A stretch of 64,000 nt of DNA from Lycium barbarum (Eukaryota > Streptophyta > Magnoliopsida > Solanales > Solanaceae), in assembly GCF_019175385.1 (NCBI RefSeq), contig NC_083348.1, positions 43,233,366 to 43,297,365 of the forward strand, in the 5' to 3' direction. A program made the position numbers and the translations under genes. Of the stretch, positions 47,989 to 60,689 are shown piece after piece; within the stretch, counting starts at the first letter, position 1, and each line of letters starts with the position of its first letter. The notes under the pieces were generated by a model, which searched no databases, was not told the origin of the DNA, and saw only the letters and a program-made list of their open reading frames with translations.

Positions 47989-48765
47989 CTTGCAAGATGC
48001 AGTGTTCAACTTTCTGTAGTCCATACAAACTCTCCAACCGGTGACAGTTCTTGTAGGAATCAACTTATTTTTAGAATTAGGGACAACAGTGATGCCCCCT
48101 TTCTTTGGCACACATTGGACTGGACTTACCCATGGACTTTTGGCAATCGGGTAAACCACCCCAACATCTAGCCACTTAATAATCTCTTTCTTTACCACCT
48201 CTTGCATCGGTGGATTCAATCCTCTCTGATGCTCAACACTTGGTGAACTTTCCTCTTCCAACTGAATTCGGTGCTCACAAATTCCGGAAGGAATCCCCCG
48301 GATATCTGCAATAGTCCAACCCAAAGCTCTCAAATGTTTCCTTAAAACTGCGATGAGTCTTTGAGTTTGGCCCTCATTCGGAAGTGATGACACAATAACT
48401 GGGAGAGTAGCATTTTCTCCAAGAAACTCATATCTAAGATGGGATGGAAGTTGCTTGAGCTCCAACTTCGGTGGCTTAATAATTGACGGTTTTGCTGGAG
48501 GAGTTGTTCGCTTCTCTAAATCAAGAGACAATTTCTTAGGCTCATAAGAGTAAAACCCCAGACCGGTGAGTGAATTCACCGTCTCAATATATCCCTCCAT
48601 TTCTTCTGCATCAAAATTTACCAAGATAGCCGATAATGCTTTACCCAAGCATTCTTCCTCCATCTTGAATTCTACCACTTCATCCACCACATCAAAAGAA
48701 TTAATGACTGAAATACTTTGATAAAGACTAGGCAATTTCATACCCTTGCTGGCGTGAAAAGTCAC
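47989..48765 (-). pseudogene. pol: Element D RT, N-terminal part
   Basis: Protease-RT connector followed by RT fingers: YEFLGENATLPVIVSS, the HRIQLEEESSPSVEHQR strand, IKWLDVGVVYPIAKSPWVSPV and MDYRKLNTA. It reads directly into the second half at 37807 once element E is removed. Residue DHFP is split by the E insertion. No stop is seen within this piece. Confidence 0.87.
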
Positions 48766-48804
48766 CTCCTCATCGTTAACTCAGAACTTGATTTCATTCA
48801 TTGC

Positions 48805-49647
48805 TTAATCCATAAGAGCCCTCCCTGTAGCAAGGAAAGGTCTCCCTAGAATAATAGGAATTTCTTGATCAACAACACAGTCAAGAATCACGAAATCTGT
48901 CGGCAGTAGGAATTCCCCAATTTGAACAAGAACATCATCAACTACCCCAACTGGCCTTTTAATCGACCTGTCAGCCATCTGCAACCTCATGGTCACGGGC
49001 CTTGGCATCCCTAATCCTGATCTCTTGAAAATCTCAAAAGGCATAAGATTTATGCTAGCCCCGTTATCACACAACGCCTTGGCAAAATTCTGTTGCCCTA
49101 TAGTGCATGGAATGGTGAATGCTCCAAGATCTTTCCTTTTTTGCACCGTGGTCTTGGAAATAATAACACTGACCCGATGAGTGATACCCACAGTGTCGTA
49201 TTTCAATGGCTTCTTCTTCTTTGTTAAGAGATCCTTCAAATACTTAGCAAACCCAGGCATTTCTTGGACAACGTCCATGAAAGGAATGTTCATCGCCAAT
49301 TGCTTAAGTTGATCTTAAAATCACAAACACTTGTCATCTTCTGTTTTTCTCACTAGCCTTTGAGGAAAAGGCGGTGAAGACTTGAACAATTGAGTTAAAA
49401 GGCGTAGAGCGCCAGGAAGTTTTGCCTTCCCCTTTTCATGTTTTTCTCCTTGTGCCTTAAGATTTTTAAGATTTTGTTCCTCTTCAGCTATAATAAGGAC
49501 TTCCTTCTCTATTTCTTCCTCCACAATAACATCAGACACATCAGGTTGTGCCTCTTCTTCAACAATTAGCTCAAAATCAATCACCTTTTTATCAGCATCT
49601 TGAAGTATTTTTCCACTTCGGATGCTAATAGCAGCTACATGCTCCAC
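48805..49647 (-). pseudogene. pro: Element D protease region
   Basis: 49647-49321: a Glu/Lys-rich linker starting at SIRSGK. 49299-48805: retropepsin with ALCDNGASINLMP (D-N-G-A at the active site) and the closing strand IPIILGRPFLATGRALMD. Stops at about 49318 and just after MD (48802) separate the pieces. Confidence 0.83.
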
Positions 49648-50563
49648 AGAGTTTACCCCACTACCTTTCGGATTTGGAACTGTATCACTTGGTAGTTGTC
49701 CACGTTATGAAGTATGCACTTCTCTGGAAAGGTCTTTGAATTGCGATTCAAGCTTCTAAATGGCAACTGAATGAGATAGTTGAACCTGAGACATTCCCTT
49801 TATTGTACTTTCAGTTTTGTCCTTGTTCATTAGCATTTTTTGCATCATACTTTTCAGCTCCGCAGAATCATTAGTAGCATTGCTAGTAGAGTTGCTAGCT
49901 GAATTGTCTCTCCACTGTTAGGAAATTGATGCTTGCCCCCTTGGTGGAATGTAGGGGTTAGAGCTCTTGTTGCCATAATTGTTGTTATTGTAACTCCCTT
50001 GATTTGGATTTCCCTGATCATTTCTGCTATAATTGTTCCCTTGCAATTGGTGTTGAGGCTTTTGCCATGGGTGATGGCCCGGACCTTCATAATTTTGCCT
50101 TTGATAACCCCCTTGGGAGTTGTTGACTTAATTAGCATCTTCATAATGTTGTTGCCCATCTTGCTACATCCCCTCAGGGACTTGATACATCCCCTGTGGA
50201 TGAGGTGGTAATTCCTCAACAACATTTACCCCATGTGCATCCTTTTCTGCCAACTTCTTTGATAATAGATCCACCGTGGTTTGCAATTGGGAAAAGTCAT
50301 GATTTCTCTCGTGGTTTTCTTTTGCAACAGCAGCTAGTGATGGACTACCATAAGAGAGACTCTCACTATCAGTTGAATGCTAAGCTTGATTGTGGATAGC
50401 GAGTTTATCAAGCAAACGGGTGATGTTGATAAATGACTTGTCCATAAAGCATCCTCCCGCAGTAGTATTGCAGCAATCTAATTCATTGTATCTAAGCCCT
50501 TGTAGAATTTCTCGGTGAGAATAGGATCCGGAAACCAGTGAGTTGGAGATTGAGCTAGATAGC
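49648..50563 (-). pseudogene. gag: Element D gag C-terminal part (heavily decayed)
   Basis: After solo LTR F the gag resumes as LAQSPTHWFPDPILTEKFYKGL and then breaks. Further frames (49854-50225 and 49648-49853) keep Asn/Gln-rich low-complexity composition typical of the gag-protease linker but carry many stops. No zinc knuckle is recognisable. Confidence 0.65.
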
Positions 50564-52745
50564 TGTCACGCCCCGAACCTGGGCCTGGGCGTAACACGGC
50601 ACTCGGTGCCTGACTGCATGTGACCGAGCGAACCAACTGGCTGACTGAATCAACATGAGATACCAAAACGTAACTGAATGTGGAAACAACTAAACACATG
50701 ATGATATACTAAAGGTCTGACTTAAATCATAATGCGGAAATACTTAGACAATCTGAAATATATCTGACAGTAGCCAACATGGCTAAACCAAAACGATTAA
50801 ACAACTGCCAACAAGGCTAACATAATAAATATCTGACTGTCTGAACTGTGTTTATGAAGCCTCTAAGAGTACTGAATGATAGAGCTATCTATAAACTGAA
50901 ATAACTGGATAGCTGACACCGCCCTAAAGAAATGTGGGGCTCACCAGTAGCTGATACGTGCACTCCTAATTAGCTGAGTCGTCAACCTGTGTATCGTTAC
51001 CTGCATCGCGAGATGCAGGCCCCCAAGCAATAAAAAGGGACATCAGTACATTTGAATTGTACTGGTATGTAAAGCAACTGAAGCAATAAAATACTGGAAC
51101 TGAAACTGAAACTGAAACTGAACTAAACAGGAAAGCAAGAAGCTGAAGTACTCCCTGTTCTGGATGAAGAATCACCTGTAAAACTGTATATATATAACTG
51201 TGGCCTAGGGCCCAAATAATGTGCACAAAACTGTGGCCTCTGGCCCAAGCAATACGTATGCATAAACTGTGGCCTAGGGCCCAAAAGTACAGATACAGGT
51301 GTTCAACATTGATATTTTACAAAACTGAGACTAGCTATAGCTGATAGCATGATAACTGTTTCTGATTCGGGGACTCTTGCAGTTAACTGGTTATACACTG
51401 ACTGAGACTCATGTGATAATAATGCATAAGTCTATAAGGATTACGTGCTGGGTTCATGATGTTCAAAGTGACAACCATGAACGAATTCTGTAACTGCAAC
51501 CCTAGAAGATAACAGTTCTATATCATTTCATGAAAACTAGAGCTAACTATATTCTGAGTCAAATTTCTAACAAGTATGAAGAATGAGGCGTAGGGAGAAT
51601 CATGAACATTCCCTAACGTAGATAGTTAGCCTCACATACCTCAATTCCAGCCTTTGAGCGTAATACAATGTTCGTCAACCCTCTCAACTTTGATCTATAT
51701 CAATACAAGTCAAAGGGATTCTATATTAGCAATAATATTCATGCTTTGGTCATCTAAGCATTTTATCAAACACTTGGTGGGCATGAAGCTCCACAATCTT
51801 CATTAATGGTGTTTTCTTCACCCAATCTCATTCTATTACTTCTAGATGATTCTACAATCTTAATTAGATGTAATTAACATCATTCTTCGTCACTCATATG
51901 AATACAACAAATCCCAAGTCAACAATCCAACAACTCTAGCATAGTTCATATAATTCCCTTCATCAAACCCAATTATTATTCTCCCAAGAATACATCAACA
52001 CTTTAATCATCATGAGAAAGTCATGAAACTTACCTTAGATAGTGGTTGAACAAGTCTTGAGTGGAGTTACTCCTTTAGCACCAAAACCCTACTTCACTTC
52101 CCTTGGGTTTTCTTGAATTAGATGAACTTTGGCTAGGTTTCATACATTTGGGTTCATGGATTTGGTGTTATTGATCATGGATTTTCCTTGAATTTTCTTG
52201 TGAATGAATGTTAGAGAGTATTTTAGAGGTTTTCTTGACCAAGAAAGATGAAAATATGATTTTGGACGAGTTGGGTCTTATTTAAAGTAGTCCAGAAAAG
52301 TCTGGACAAAATCTCTCTGGCACAACTTGCGACGGGACTGCGGCGTCGCATGTAGTGTTTGCGAGTCGCATCCTGAGTCGCATCTTGTGACAGAGGGTGA
52401 TATTCTGTCGAACAGGCTGTCGTAAAATGGCCATAACACTTTGTGTATAGATCCGTTCAAGACCCATAATATACCGTTGGAAAGCTATTTCAAAGGGCTA
52501 CAACTTTTATCAAGAAAGGTTTCCCAAATTCTCAATTAATAAAGGGGTTATGATCGTTGGAAGTAAGACCTTCTATAAACTCACTTGCAAACATGCCCCG
52601 TAGAGTGGTTTTCAACTTTGCTTTGCCTAAAGACATTTCTTATGACTTAATTGGTTTTCATAACACTTCCTATAACCCTCATATTGGTTCCATTATATTA
52701 TCATCTTATGAGTCAAACTTACGTCCGAAGTTACGAGGTGTTACA
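50564..52745 (-). mobile_element. Solo LTR F inside D gag
   Basis: 2182 bp, TGTCACGCCCC...GGTGTTACA, flanked by a perfect duplication ATAGC (50559-50563 and 52746-52750). By motif order it reads on the minus strand: GCGACG/CGTCGC palindromes (about 52320-52385), TATA-like CTTTAAATAAGAC (52276-52287), telobox-like CAAAACCCTA (near 52082), AGGTATGTGAGGCT motif (51628-51641), a three-unit minisatellite with CTGTGGCCTAGGGCCC (51197-51293), double hairpin (51019-51065) and terminal hairpin GGCACTCGGTGCC (50598-50610). Confidence 0.95.
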
Positions 52746-52750
52746 ATAGC

Positions 52751-53384
52751 ATTTGAACCGCTCCCTTGCCAAATATAATTGTTCCCCCGGGAGCTGTTTG
52801 AACTCAAAGATCTTATCTCGAACTTCAGCCTTTTTGCTCGGTGGGAACCATTTCTTTAGAAATGTATTGGCTAGCTTGCTCCAGGTATGAATAGAATTGT
52901 TGGGAAGCTTTTCATACCATTCCCTTGCTTGGCCAGCCAAGGAATATTTGAAGACCCGTAACTGAAGTGCATCAGCAGAAACAACACCTTGAGATTGTTG
53001 AGCACATACTTGCAGGAAGTTCTTCAAATGTCGGAGTGGACAGTCCTTCAAAGAATTTCAAAAATAACCTTCAAGTTTCAGCAGCTGATAGATAGAACTA
53101 TCAATTTTGAAGGTAGCATTTCCAGTCCTAGGAGGGACCACAGCAGAAGCATAATCAGCTTCATTGATAAATTCCGCAAATATATTCTCATCTTCCTCCT
53201 CTTCTTGTGCAGGTGGGTTCACTTGGAGCCCACCCTGGTTTCCTTGATTAAGATTATGTCTTCCTGCTATGTTCACCTGGTTCACCAAAACAGCAAACAA
53301 GGTGTGATGGAATAGAAAAAGTTTTAAAGAAAAGTACACAACAATCAGTAATTTCAAAACCGTATTCCCCGGCAATGGCGCCAA
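52751..53384 (-). pseudogene. gag: Element D gag, N-terminal and capsid
   Basis: 53384-53058: an acidic N-terminal segment (EEEEDENIFAEFINE); no convincing ATG is seen close to the primer site. A TGA (53055-53060) interrupts just before the capsid core. 53051-52751: the retrotransposon gag core (PLRHLKNFLQVC, YSLAGQAREWYEKLP, WFPPSKKAEVRDKIFEFKQ), running into solo LTR F. Confidence 0.82.
53366..53383 (-). other. Primer-binding site, tRNA-Asp type
   Basis: Minus strand TGGCGCCATTGCCGGGGA, the tRNA-Asp complement typical of Athila/Tat elements with one difference from the usual form (A for G, from memory). It lies five bases from the LTR end. Confidence 0.82.
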
Positions 53385-53388
53385 AATT

Positions 53389-54845
53389 TGATATGCTCAA
53401 ATTACACCTATGAGTGGCGTAAAGTGGTCATTGTCAAATATAATAACCCAAACAAGGTTGGGGTCGAATTCCACAGGGAATATGGAGAGAAAAGGGGACT
53501 AATTGTATGCGATACTAGTCCTTAAAGGCTTTAATCCTATTCCGAATAGTTTGAAATATTTGTTGTGTAATGTAAATGAATACTTTGACTTGAATTGTAA
53601 TTAATGCGAGAGAGATACTAAGGTTGTGTTCCCAGCTTTGGTTAGATATTATGCTTCAGGTTTCAATGTGATATACTTCTAATGATTGTTCTAAGAGTAT
53701 GCACTTGATCTCTTAAGGACTTCCTAATGTTTCCCAACAGTTAGGCCGTATTTCCTCTTTATGATTTTTCCAAATGCGAAAGAGTTGAACTCGAAGAGCG
53801 ACCAATAATGCTAATTAGACTTGTTCTTATCCCTAAGTTAGTCTATTAAACGAGGGTTAATGCCCCGAGTCATTGTTATTCAATCTTACCAATACTATCT
53901 CTCTTTCCCAAGAAAAGTTAGTATAATGGCTTAGACTAATGCTTGCAATCATTACCCAACGCTAACGCACAAAGATAGAATAAATACCAACAACCATTAT
54001 GCATATTCAATAGTAGAAACCCATTCACATAATACCCATCATTGGGTCCACAGTCTTAGAATTAGAATTAGCTACTCATCATTTTAGTTAACAAAGAAAG
54101 CTTAAAATTTAACATAATGTACTTACAATGCTAATACAATGTGGAATGAGGGTGAAGTTGGTGCTTTAAATGCTCCAACCACTTCACAAATATCCAAGGC
54201 TTAAAGTTAATGCTCCCAAAAAATCAGAAATAATAGTTAAAAACCTAACTTTAACTATTTATAGGGCCAAAAATCGCGCCAAAGTTCTGGACAAAAACAC
54301 CCTTCGCGGTATCGTTACGGACCGTAACACAGGTTACGGTCCGTCCTTCGGTTCCGTCCTTTGTCAGCTTGATATTAGGTCAACCGTTACAGCTTCTTGC
54401 GACGGACCGTAACACAGGTTACGGTCCGTATCTTCCAGCGGATCATGGCTTCAGTGTTCAGTGGCTAATGCGTTACGCCATGACGTTACACCCCGTAACC
54501 TGTGTTACGGACCGTCCTTCTGGGCGTAACATGTGACAATACTTAGGCTTCTTACTGGAAATTTCCTTCAGATTACGGTACACGTTACGGCCTGTAACAT
54601 GAGTTACGGACCGTCCTTCTGAGCGGCACGTATCTGGATCTTCCTCTCAGGGTACGGATCTCGTTACGGTCCGTAACTCTAGTTACGAGTTGTCCGTTTT
54701 TCAGCATTTCTTATCATTTCCGTTCCTTAGTCAACCAACCCTACAAAACACCAAAATAACATAAGAAACAACGTAAAAATATTTAAAAACAAGCAACACT
54801 TCTAGTGAAAAAGACATAAAATGTGCCGAAATTCACGGCACATCA
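53389..54845 (-). repeat. Element D 5' LTR (only LTR left)
   Basis: 1457 bp; plus strand TGATATGCTC...CACATCA, that is TGATGTGCCG...GAGCATATCA in element sense, the usual Athila-type ends. The outer end abuts B's gag ATG codon region at 54846. TATA at 54255-54268 (GGCCCTATAAATAG on the minus strand). Confidence 0.9.
54295..54700. promoter_or_regulatory. GTTACGG palindrome array in the D LTR (U3)
   Basis: About eight GTTACGG[A/T]CCGTAAC or GTTACGGNCCGTCC forms, stopping about 30-40 bases from the TATA box at 54262. The core ACGGNCCGT is the same as in LTRs A and C, which belong to another lineage. Confidence 0.6.
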
Positions 54846-55061
54846 GCGGCATTTCTGAAATCATAGCACACTATTAGGGAGGAGATAATCTTATAACACA
54901 GCTCTATCGCACGATCTCTTAAGATGAAAGATGGTCATTTTTTTCCAAAATGCCCTGTAGCCTCCTGTTTATTAGTGTGGCACGCAACACACCATAAACA
55001 AGACTCTACTAGACACGGCTCGTAGACACTTCCTAGGGCTGAACTGCTTTGATACCACTTT
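54846..55061 (-). other. Element B gag start, 3' splice-like site and primer site
   Basis: Gag ATG at 54852-54850, preceded by TATGATTTCAG (AG at 54856-54855). Degenerate primer site TGGTATCAAAGC (55046-55057), one mismatch from the iMet form. The coding sequence is cut at its third codon by element D. Confidence 0.85.
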
Positions 55062-57621
55062 TGTCACGACCCGACTAGGGGCCATGACGAGTACCCGGGG
55101 CTAACCACCGAGCACCGCTCATACCATTACCCATCGTATATATCAAGCGTTTATTCATTAATCTTATACTCAAATCATAGGAAAAACCATTTTTCACTTC
55201 AAAACATAATTACTTTTATATACATAAGCCCTTCGGCTATCAAAATAATATACATACAATAAGGACATCGTGAGACCATACTACCCACACATACGTATCT
55301 ACGAGCCTCTACTAGAGTGCTAGACATAGGGACGGGATAGGACCCCATCGTGCCCAAAACATATATATACACAAAAGAATAAATCAGTGGAACCTCCGGA
55401 ATAATGGGGTGCTCTCAAAGTCTGCTAGTAGCTCCTACGAGTCTGGATCACCTCCCTGTCTACCTGTGGGCATGAACACAACGTCCAAAGAAAACGGACG
55501 TCAGTACAAACATTGTACTGAGTATGTAAGGCATGAATGAAATGAATATAATAGAGAAATCATAAGACATAAGATGAAGATATAACCTGCTTAACCTTTA
55601 AGAATGGATGCATTTCATACATATATCATATATATTCATATTACATATATCATCATAGCACATACATCCCCATATCATATATACCATCATCGTTAACCCA
55701 CGTCCGGGTAACCATCATATGCCGCCCACTAGTGGTGTCATGCCCGGCCCTCTAGGCTCGGTGTAACCATAGCAGCCCTCCTTAGCGGTGACATGCCCGG
55801 TCATCTAGGCACGGTGGAATCGTATGCAGCCCGCCCTTGCGGTGACATGCCCGGCTGTTTAGGTACGGTGGAATCGCATCGTCATATACTCATCATAAAC
55901 TTAACATTATTAGACATCTCATAGGCATATCATGACCTTATCATAACTTAGCATCATTATACATTTATCATCAAAACATACATTAGAACTTGAAGGAAAC
56001 TATGGCTATGTCGGGGTGACATAAGGTCGTGAACCCCCGAATACATTATGGAGTGATCATAATCATTATATCTCACCTTGAGGGGACTAACATTTTAAGG
56101 TGAGTGTACACAAGGAAAAGCATCAATGGAACCATACTTAGGATCATTAACCTCATGGACATCGTACCTCACTTTAAGATTCTTTATACATAACTCATCA
56201 TCATCATTATCATGCTCGTATCGTATCTCCTTCCTTTATCATATGCGTATGTAGCTTTTTATAGTCATGGACTCATAATTTTCGTTATTTAGGAAGATCA
56301 TGGAAAAATAGGAAGATTCATGCCATAGGAGTCATGCCTTAGAAGGAAAGGATTAGCCTTACATACCTCTTTCATTTAACAATTCTCTCACTTAATCGTT
56401 CTCCTTCAATGCTCACGTTTCTACCTTCAAGAGAATTCGCATCAACATTAGCTAATCGATTATATGAACGTGGTTACTAATGCTAGAGAAAATTGGGCAG
56501 CATTTCCTTTGTTTATACAACTTTCCTCATACTATATCAACTCCCAAACATCCATAACAACATTCACAATATTATAAGCAATAATCATCATTCATCTACA
56601 TTATCCACATTTCACAATTTCACTTCAATTCCTCCATAATCATGGTCATAGTTCACTATTGCCTTTTATCACATATAATACTTATTCCATTTTCTAAATG
56701 TCACTTATAGCATATTTACAATCACAACATATCAATATTCATGACTCATTCCAAACTACTACTCAAAATCTCATTATTCCCATCTTTGTGACCCATTTTC
56801 TATCTCCTTCCATAATCTAAGTCTTTCAACCTCTCATTACCTTAAACAACATGAAAAGATCATAAATATTACCTTAGATAGTGTAGCAATAAGCCTTGAG
56901 TATAAATACTTCTCTTGCACCAAAACCCTAGTTCACTTCCATTGGAATTCCTTGGCTTGGATGAACTTCAATGAGTTTCATACACTTGATTTTGTTGGTT
57001 TGATGAAGTTGATCACAAATATCTCTTGGGTTCTTGTGGATGAAGAGTGGAGAGATCTCTCGAATGTTCTTGAAGTGTAAAGTGAGGAAATGAAATAAAT
57101 TGGATGGGGTTGGGTCCTTATATCATTTTTAAAAATCTGTCTCGACCAGATTCTACGGACCAACATACTGGCCGTATGTATGGCTGTAGATCTGGTCCAG
57201 TGAAGGACCCATTCTGGTCACAACATACGGCCTAACATATGGCTAATATGTTTTATACAGCTAGTATGTTGGGCCGTATAATGCCCAATCTTTCCGAACT
57301 CTTTCTCGTCGACTCGTTTGATCTCCAATCCTTATGGAACCTTCTTAACACTTCTTTAACACCTCATTACCAATCTAAGGGATGTTATAGCTCTTCTCCA
57401 ACACATCATTAAGTCATCATTAATTCGATACTCGCAAATCCTACCCGACACACAACATATACCTTGCTTTCCTTGACAACTTTCTTCCCTTACCTCAAAT
57501 GTCTTTGAAATCTCGATTAGGATCATCACATGCTATTTCTTACTTATCAAAACATTGTATACGTCATGCTCTTCATTAGTCTATTCACTGTATGTTAACA
57601 GGAAATTTTCGAGGGGTAACA
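55062..57621 (-). repeat. Element B 5' LTR
   Basis: 2560 bp, full length, TGTCACGACC...GGGGTAACA. Has the double hairpin (55480-55520), hairpin minisatellite (about 55719-55875), AGGTATGTAAGGCT motif (about 56354-56368), a GGAAATGCTGCCC box (56482-56520), telobox-like ACCAAAACCCTAG (near 56918), TATA region (57117-57124) and CATACTGGCCGTATG palindromes (57145-57280). Confidence 0.94.
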
Positions 57622-57705
57622 GTAAAATTCAAAATTAAACATCCCTAACTAACTTCTTTAGTCGTTTTATTTACTAAATTTGATGGGATCTCATGGATGC
57701 GTTAT

Positions 57706-58048
57706 AGCCTGTTTGGTCAAGATTATATTTTCTTCAAAACTGTTTATTTTTTTCAAAAAATGCTTATTTTAAAGAAGTGAGGTAAGGGATATAACTCAGC
57801 GGTAGAGTGTCACCTTAATGTGGTGAAAGTCATCAGTTCGAGCCTGTTCCCTTGCTTTAGGGGAGTAGCAGAAGGTAAAAAGTAATTTTTCCTCAAGAAG
57901 CATTTTTTTAAAAGCACTTTGAGAAAAATACACTTGAGCTTTTTAAAAGCTTGGCCAGACATTAATTGCTGCTCAAAAGTATTTTTTTTAAAAATTTTTT
58001 TGGCCAAACACAAACTACTTTTTACTGAAAGCACTTTTTTAAAAAAAA
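57706..58048. repeat. AT-rich non-autonomous repeat with GTTTGG(C/T)CAA ends, interrupted
   Basis: Begins near CCTGTTTGGTCAA (57708-57720) and ends near TTGGCCAAACACAAAC (about 58000-58016), giving inverted GTTTGGCCAA-like ends, with many AAGCACTTTT and CTTTTTAAAAGC blocks between. This is a repeat style I associate with Solanaceae genomes (MITE- or SINE-like); the class is uncertain. It is split by a plastid tRNA fragment. 57622-57705 shows nothing recognisable. Confidence 0.5.
57785..57846 (+). pseudogene. trnV-GAC: Plastid-derived trnV-GAC fragment
   Basis: AGGGATATAACTCAGCGGTA through CATCAGTTCGAGCCTG matches the first 62 or so bases of chloroplast trnV-GAC as I know it. The anticodon loop has changed (GAC now AAT) and a third nearby G is A, all transitions; the 3' acceptor arm is lost. 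It is a nuclear plastid insertion and not a working tRNA. Confidence 0.8.
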
Positions 58049-58080
58049 AAACAAAACACTTTTAATTTGATATTTGATGA

Positions 58081-59395
<1,315 letters not shown>

Positions 59396-60689
59396 GAGGT
59401 GTTACACGCCGTATCTTCGAAGAAGCACTTATCAAATTTGAAACATAAGTACGTTGAGTTATGGTTAAGTAAAACCACTTTGGAATAAAGGGAGCAAGCA
59501 TTATTAAGTATATTTAATGAGTGAAGGATGTATATAAGGTATACCGGAAGGTTTTATAAGGAAATGAGTGGAAGAAATGGAGTAGTACGACTTTGGAAAA
59601 AGGATGGGTAAAGTTTCGTGTGAAAATTTTGGTCCAACTTGAGGGAAGAATATCTCTTAGCATATGAAGTGTTTTAAGGTGTTTCAAAAGCCTAAAATGA
59701 AGTTCGTCGAGTCTAGTTTCTAACGCAACAAATCGCTCATCAATAAGACGTCGGAGTAGAGAATTATGGGTGTTATAAGTTCGGCTGACAAAGCAGAAAC
59801 GCGTGCTACAGTACTGATCTGCTACAGTACTGCTACATTAACTGCTACAGTGCCCGACCTGATTTTACTCACCTATAAAAGGGTCAAAGCCTCATTTATT
59901 TCACAAAAAAATCAGATTGGGAGCTCAGCACCATAAAGGGCTATTTTATCAAAAAAAAAAAGTTGAGGGTTTGAGTGATTTTCAAGTGGCGAAGCGTTAA
60001 TTAAGGCCCGGATAACGCATGGTTGTGATTCTAGTATGGTTTTGCGGTGGATTTTAGCTTGGATTCAAGTGGATATCAAAGATATTGCTGTTTTAACAAG
60101 AATAAGGTATGAATCTCTTTCTATTTACATTAATACCGGTTTATTCTCGGAGACAAAGTCGTTAAATAATTGTATAGTAAGTTGGTTTGTTATGGAAGTT
60201 GGAAAATAGTGTGTGGGCTGATTTATGGCACATGTTGGTGTTGAAAGTGATGTTGTTAATGTTGGGATTGATGTTGTTGTTGTTGGTTGCTGAATTACGA
60301 TTTTGGGCTAGGCATATAAATAGGGGAGATGCTACTCGATTCGGCAGGATATAAAACAGTTTAACTTGAAAGCTCAGCACAAGTATACTACAATGAGTCT
60401 AGCGATAGTGTGAATCCTCTTAAATTTAGACTTGCGAGCTCGGATGAACAAGTGTAGGTAATTGGAGGCTGAACAGGTATGTTAAGGCTTGTCCCTTTCT
60501 TCCAAAGGCATGATTCCTTTCTTGTGAACCCATATATGTTTCCTAAAATGTCCTTATTCTCAAAAGCTAGAGATTTATGATTCTTAGAGTTCTTATGATG
60601 CTAAAGATAAGAATGTTTTATGATGACGATGATCCTATTTCTAAAAATTCCTATGTTATAATTCCCTACATATTTTCGATAACCTCTTT
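59396..60689 (+). repeat. LTR-like remnant I, left part, split by solo LTR H
   Basis: Opens TGTTACACG, has CTATAAAAGGGTC (59871-59883) as a TATA box with a leader, an ATATAAATAGGGGAGATGCT box (60315-60334) and AGGTATGTTAAGGCT (about 60474-60489). No gene. It continues at 63351 after LTR H. Confidence 0.55.

Larger units (their letters stand above)
29807..54845 (-). mobile_element. Element D: Athila-like Ty3/gypsy element with env-like ORF, 3' LTR missing
   Basis: Minus-strand element of about 12.7 kb once nested E and F are removed. Order: 5' LTR 53389-54845, tRNA-Asp-type primer site, gag, protease, RT, RNase H, integrase, a conserved GGGAGGCAACCC hairpin, an env-like plant transposon ORF, a long 3' region and a polypurine tract (29806-29816). 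The family call rests on the LTR end GAGCATATCA before TTTTGGCGCC, the GGTCGAATTCCACAGGG box, the protease and RT motifs (FMDDF) and the post-pol hairpin. The 3' LTR expected at 29806 is absent: the tract abuts element B directly. The pol genes have many stops. Confidence 0.88.
11608..57621 (-). mobile_element. Element B: Tekay-type Ty3/gypsy host element carrying C, D, E, F and G
   Basis: Minus-strand chromovirus split by three direct insertions (G, C, D). Pieces: 3' LTR 11608-12002 plus 14380-14746, pol 14951-16938 and 27036-27813, gag-pro 27814-29805, gag start and leader 54846-55061, 5' LTR 55062-57621. Removing the insertions leaves about 8.5 kb, with reading-order continuity across each junction. 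Its 3' LTR lost the downstream part at the junction with element A. Many stops and a small deletion before the RT active site show it is old and dead, consistent with being the oldest member of the nest. Confidence 0.92.

Noticed and set aside
57785..57846. Functional tRNA-Val gene
   Set aside because: The anticodon is altered and the 3' acceptor arm is missing.
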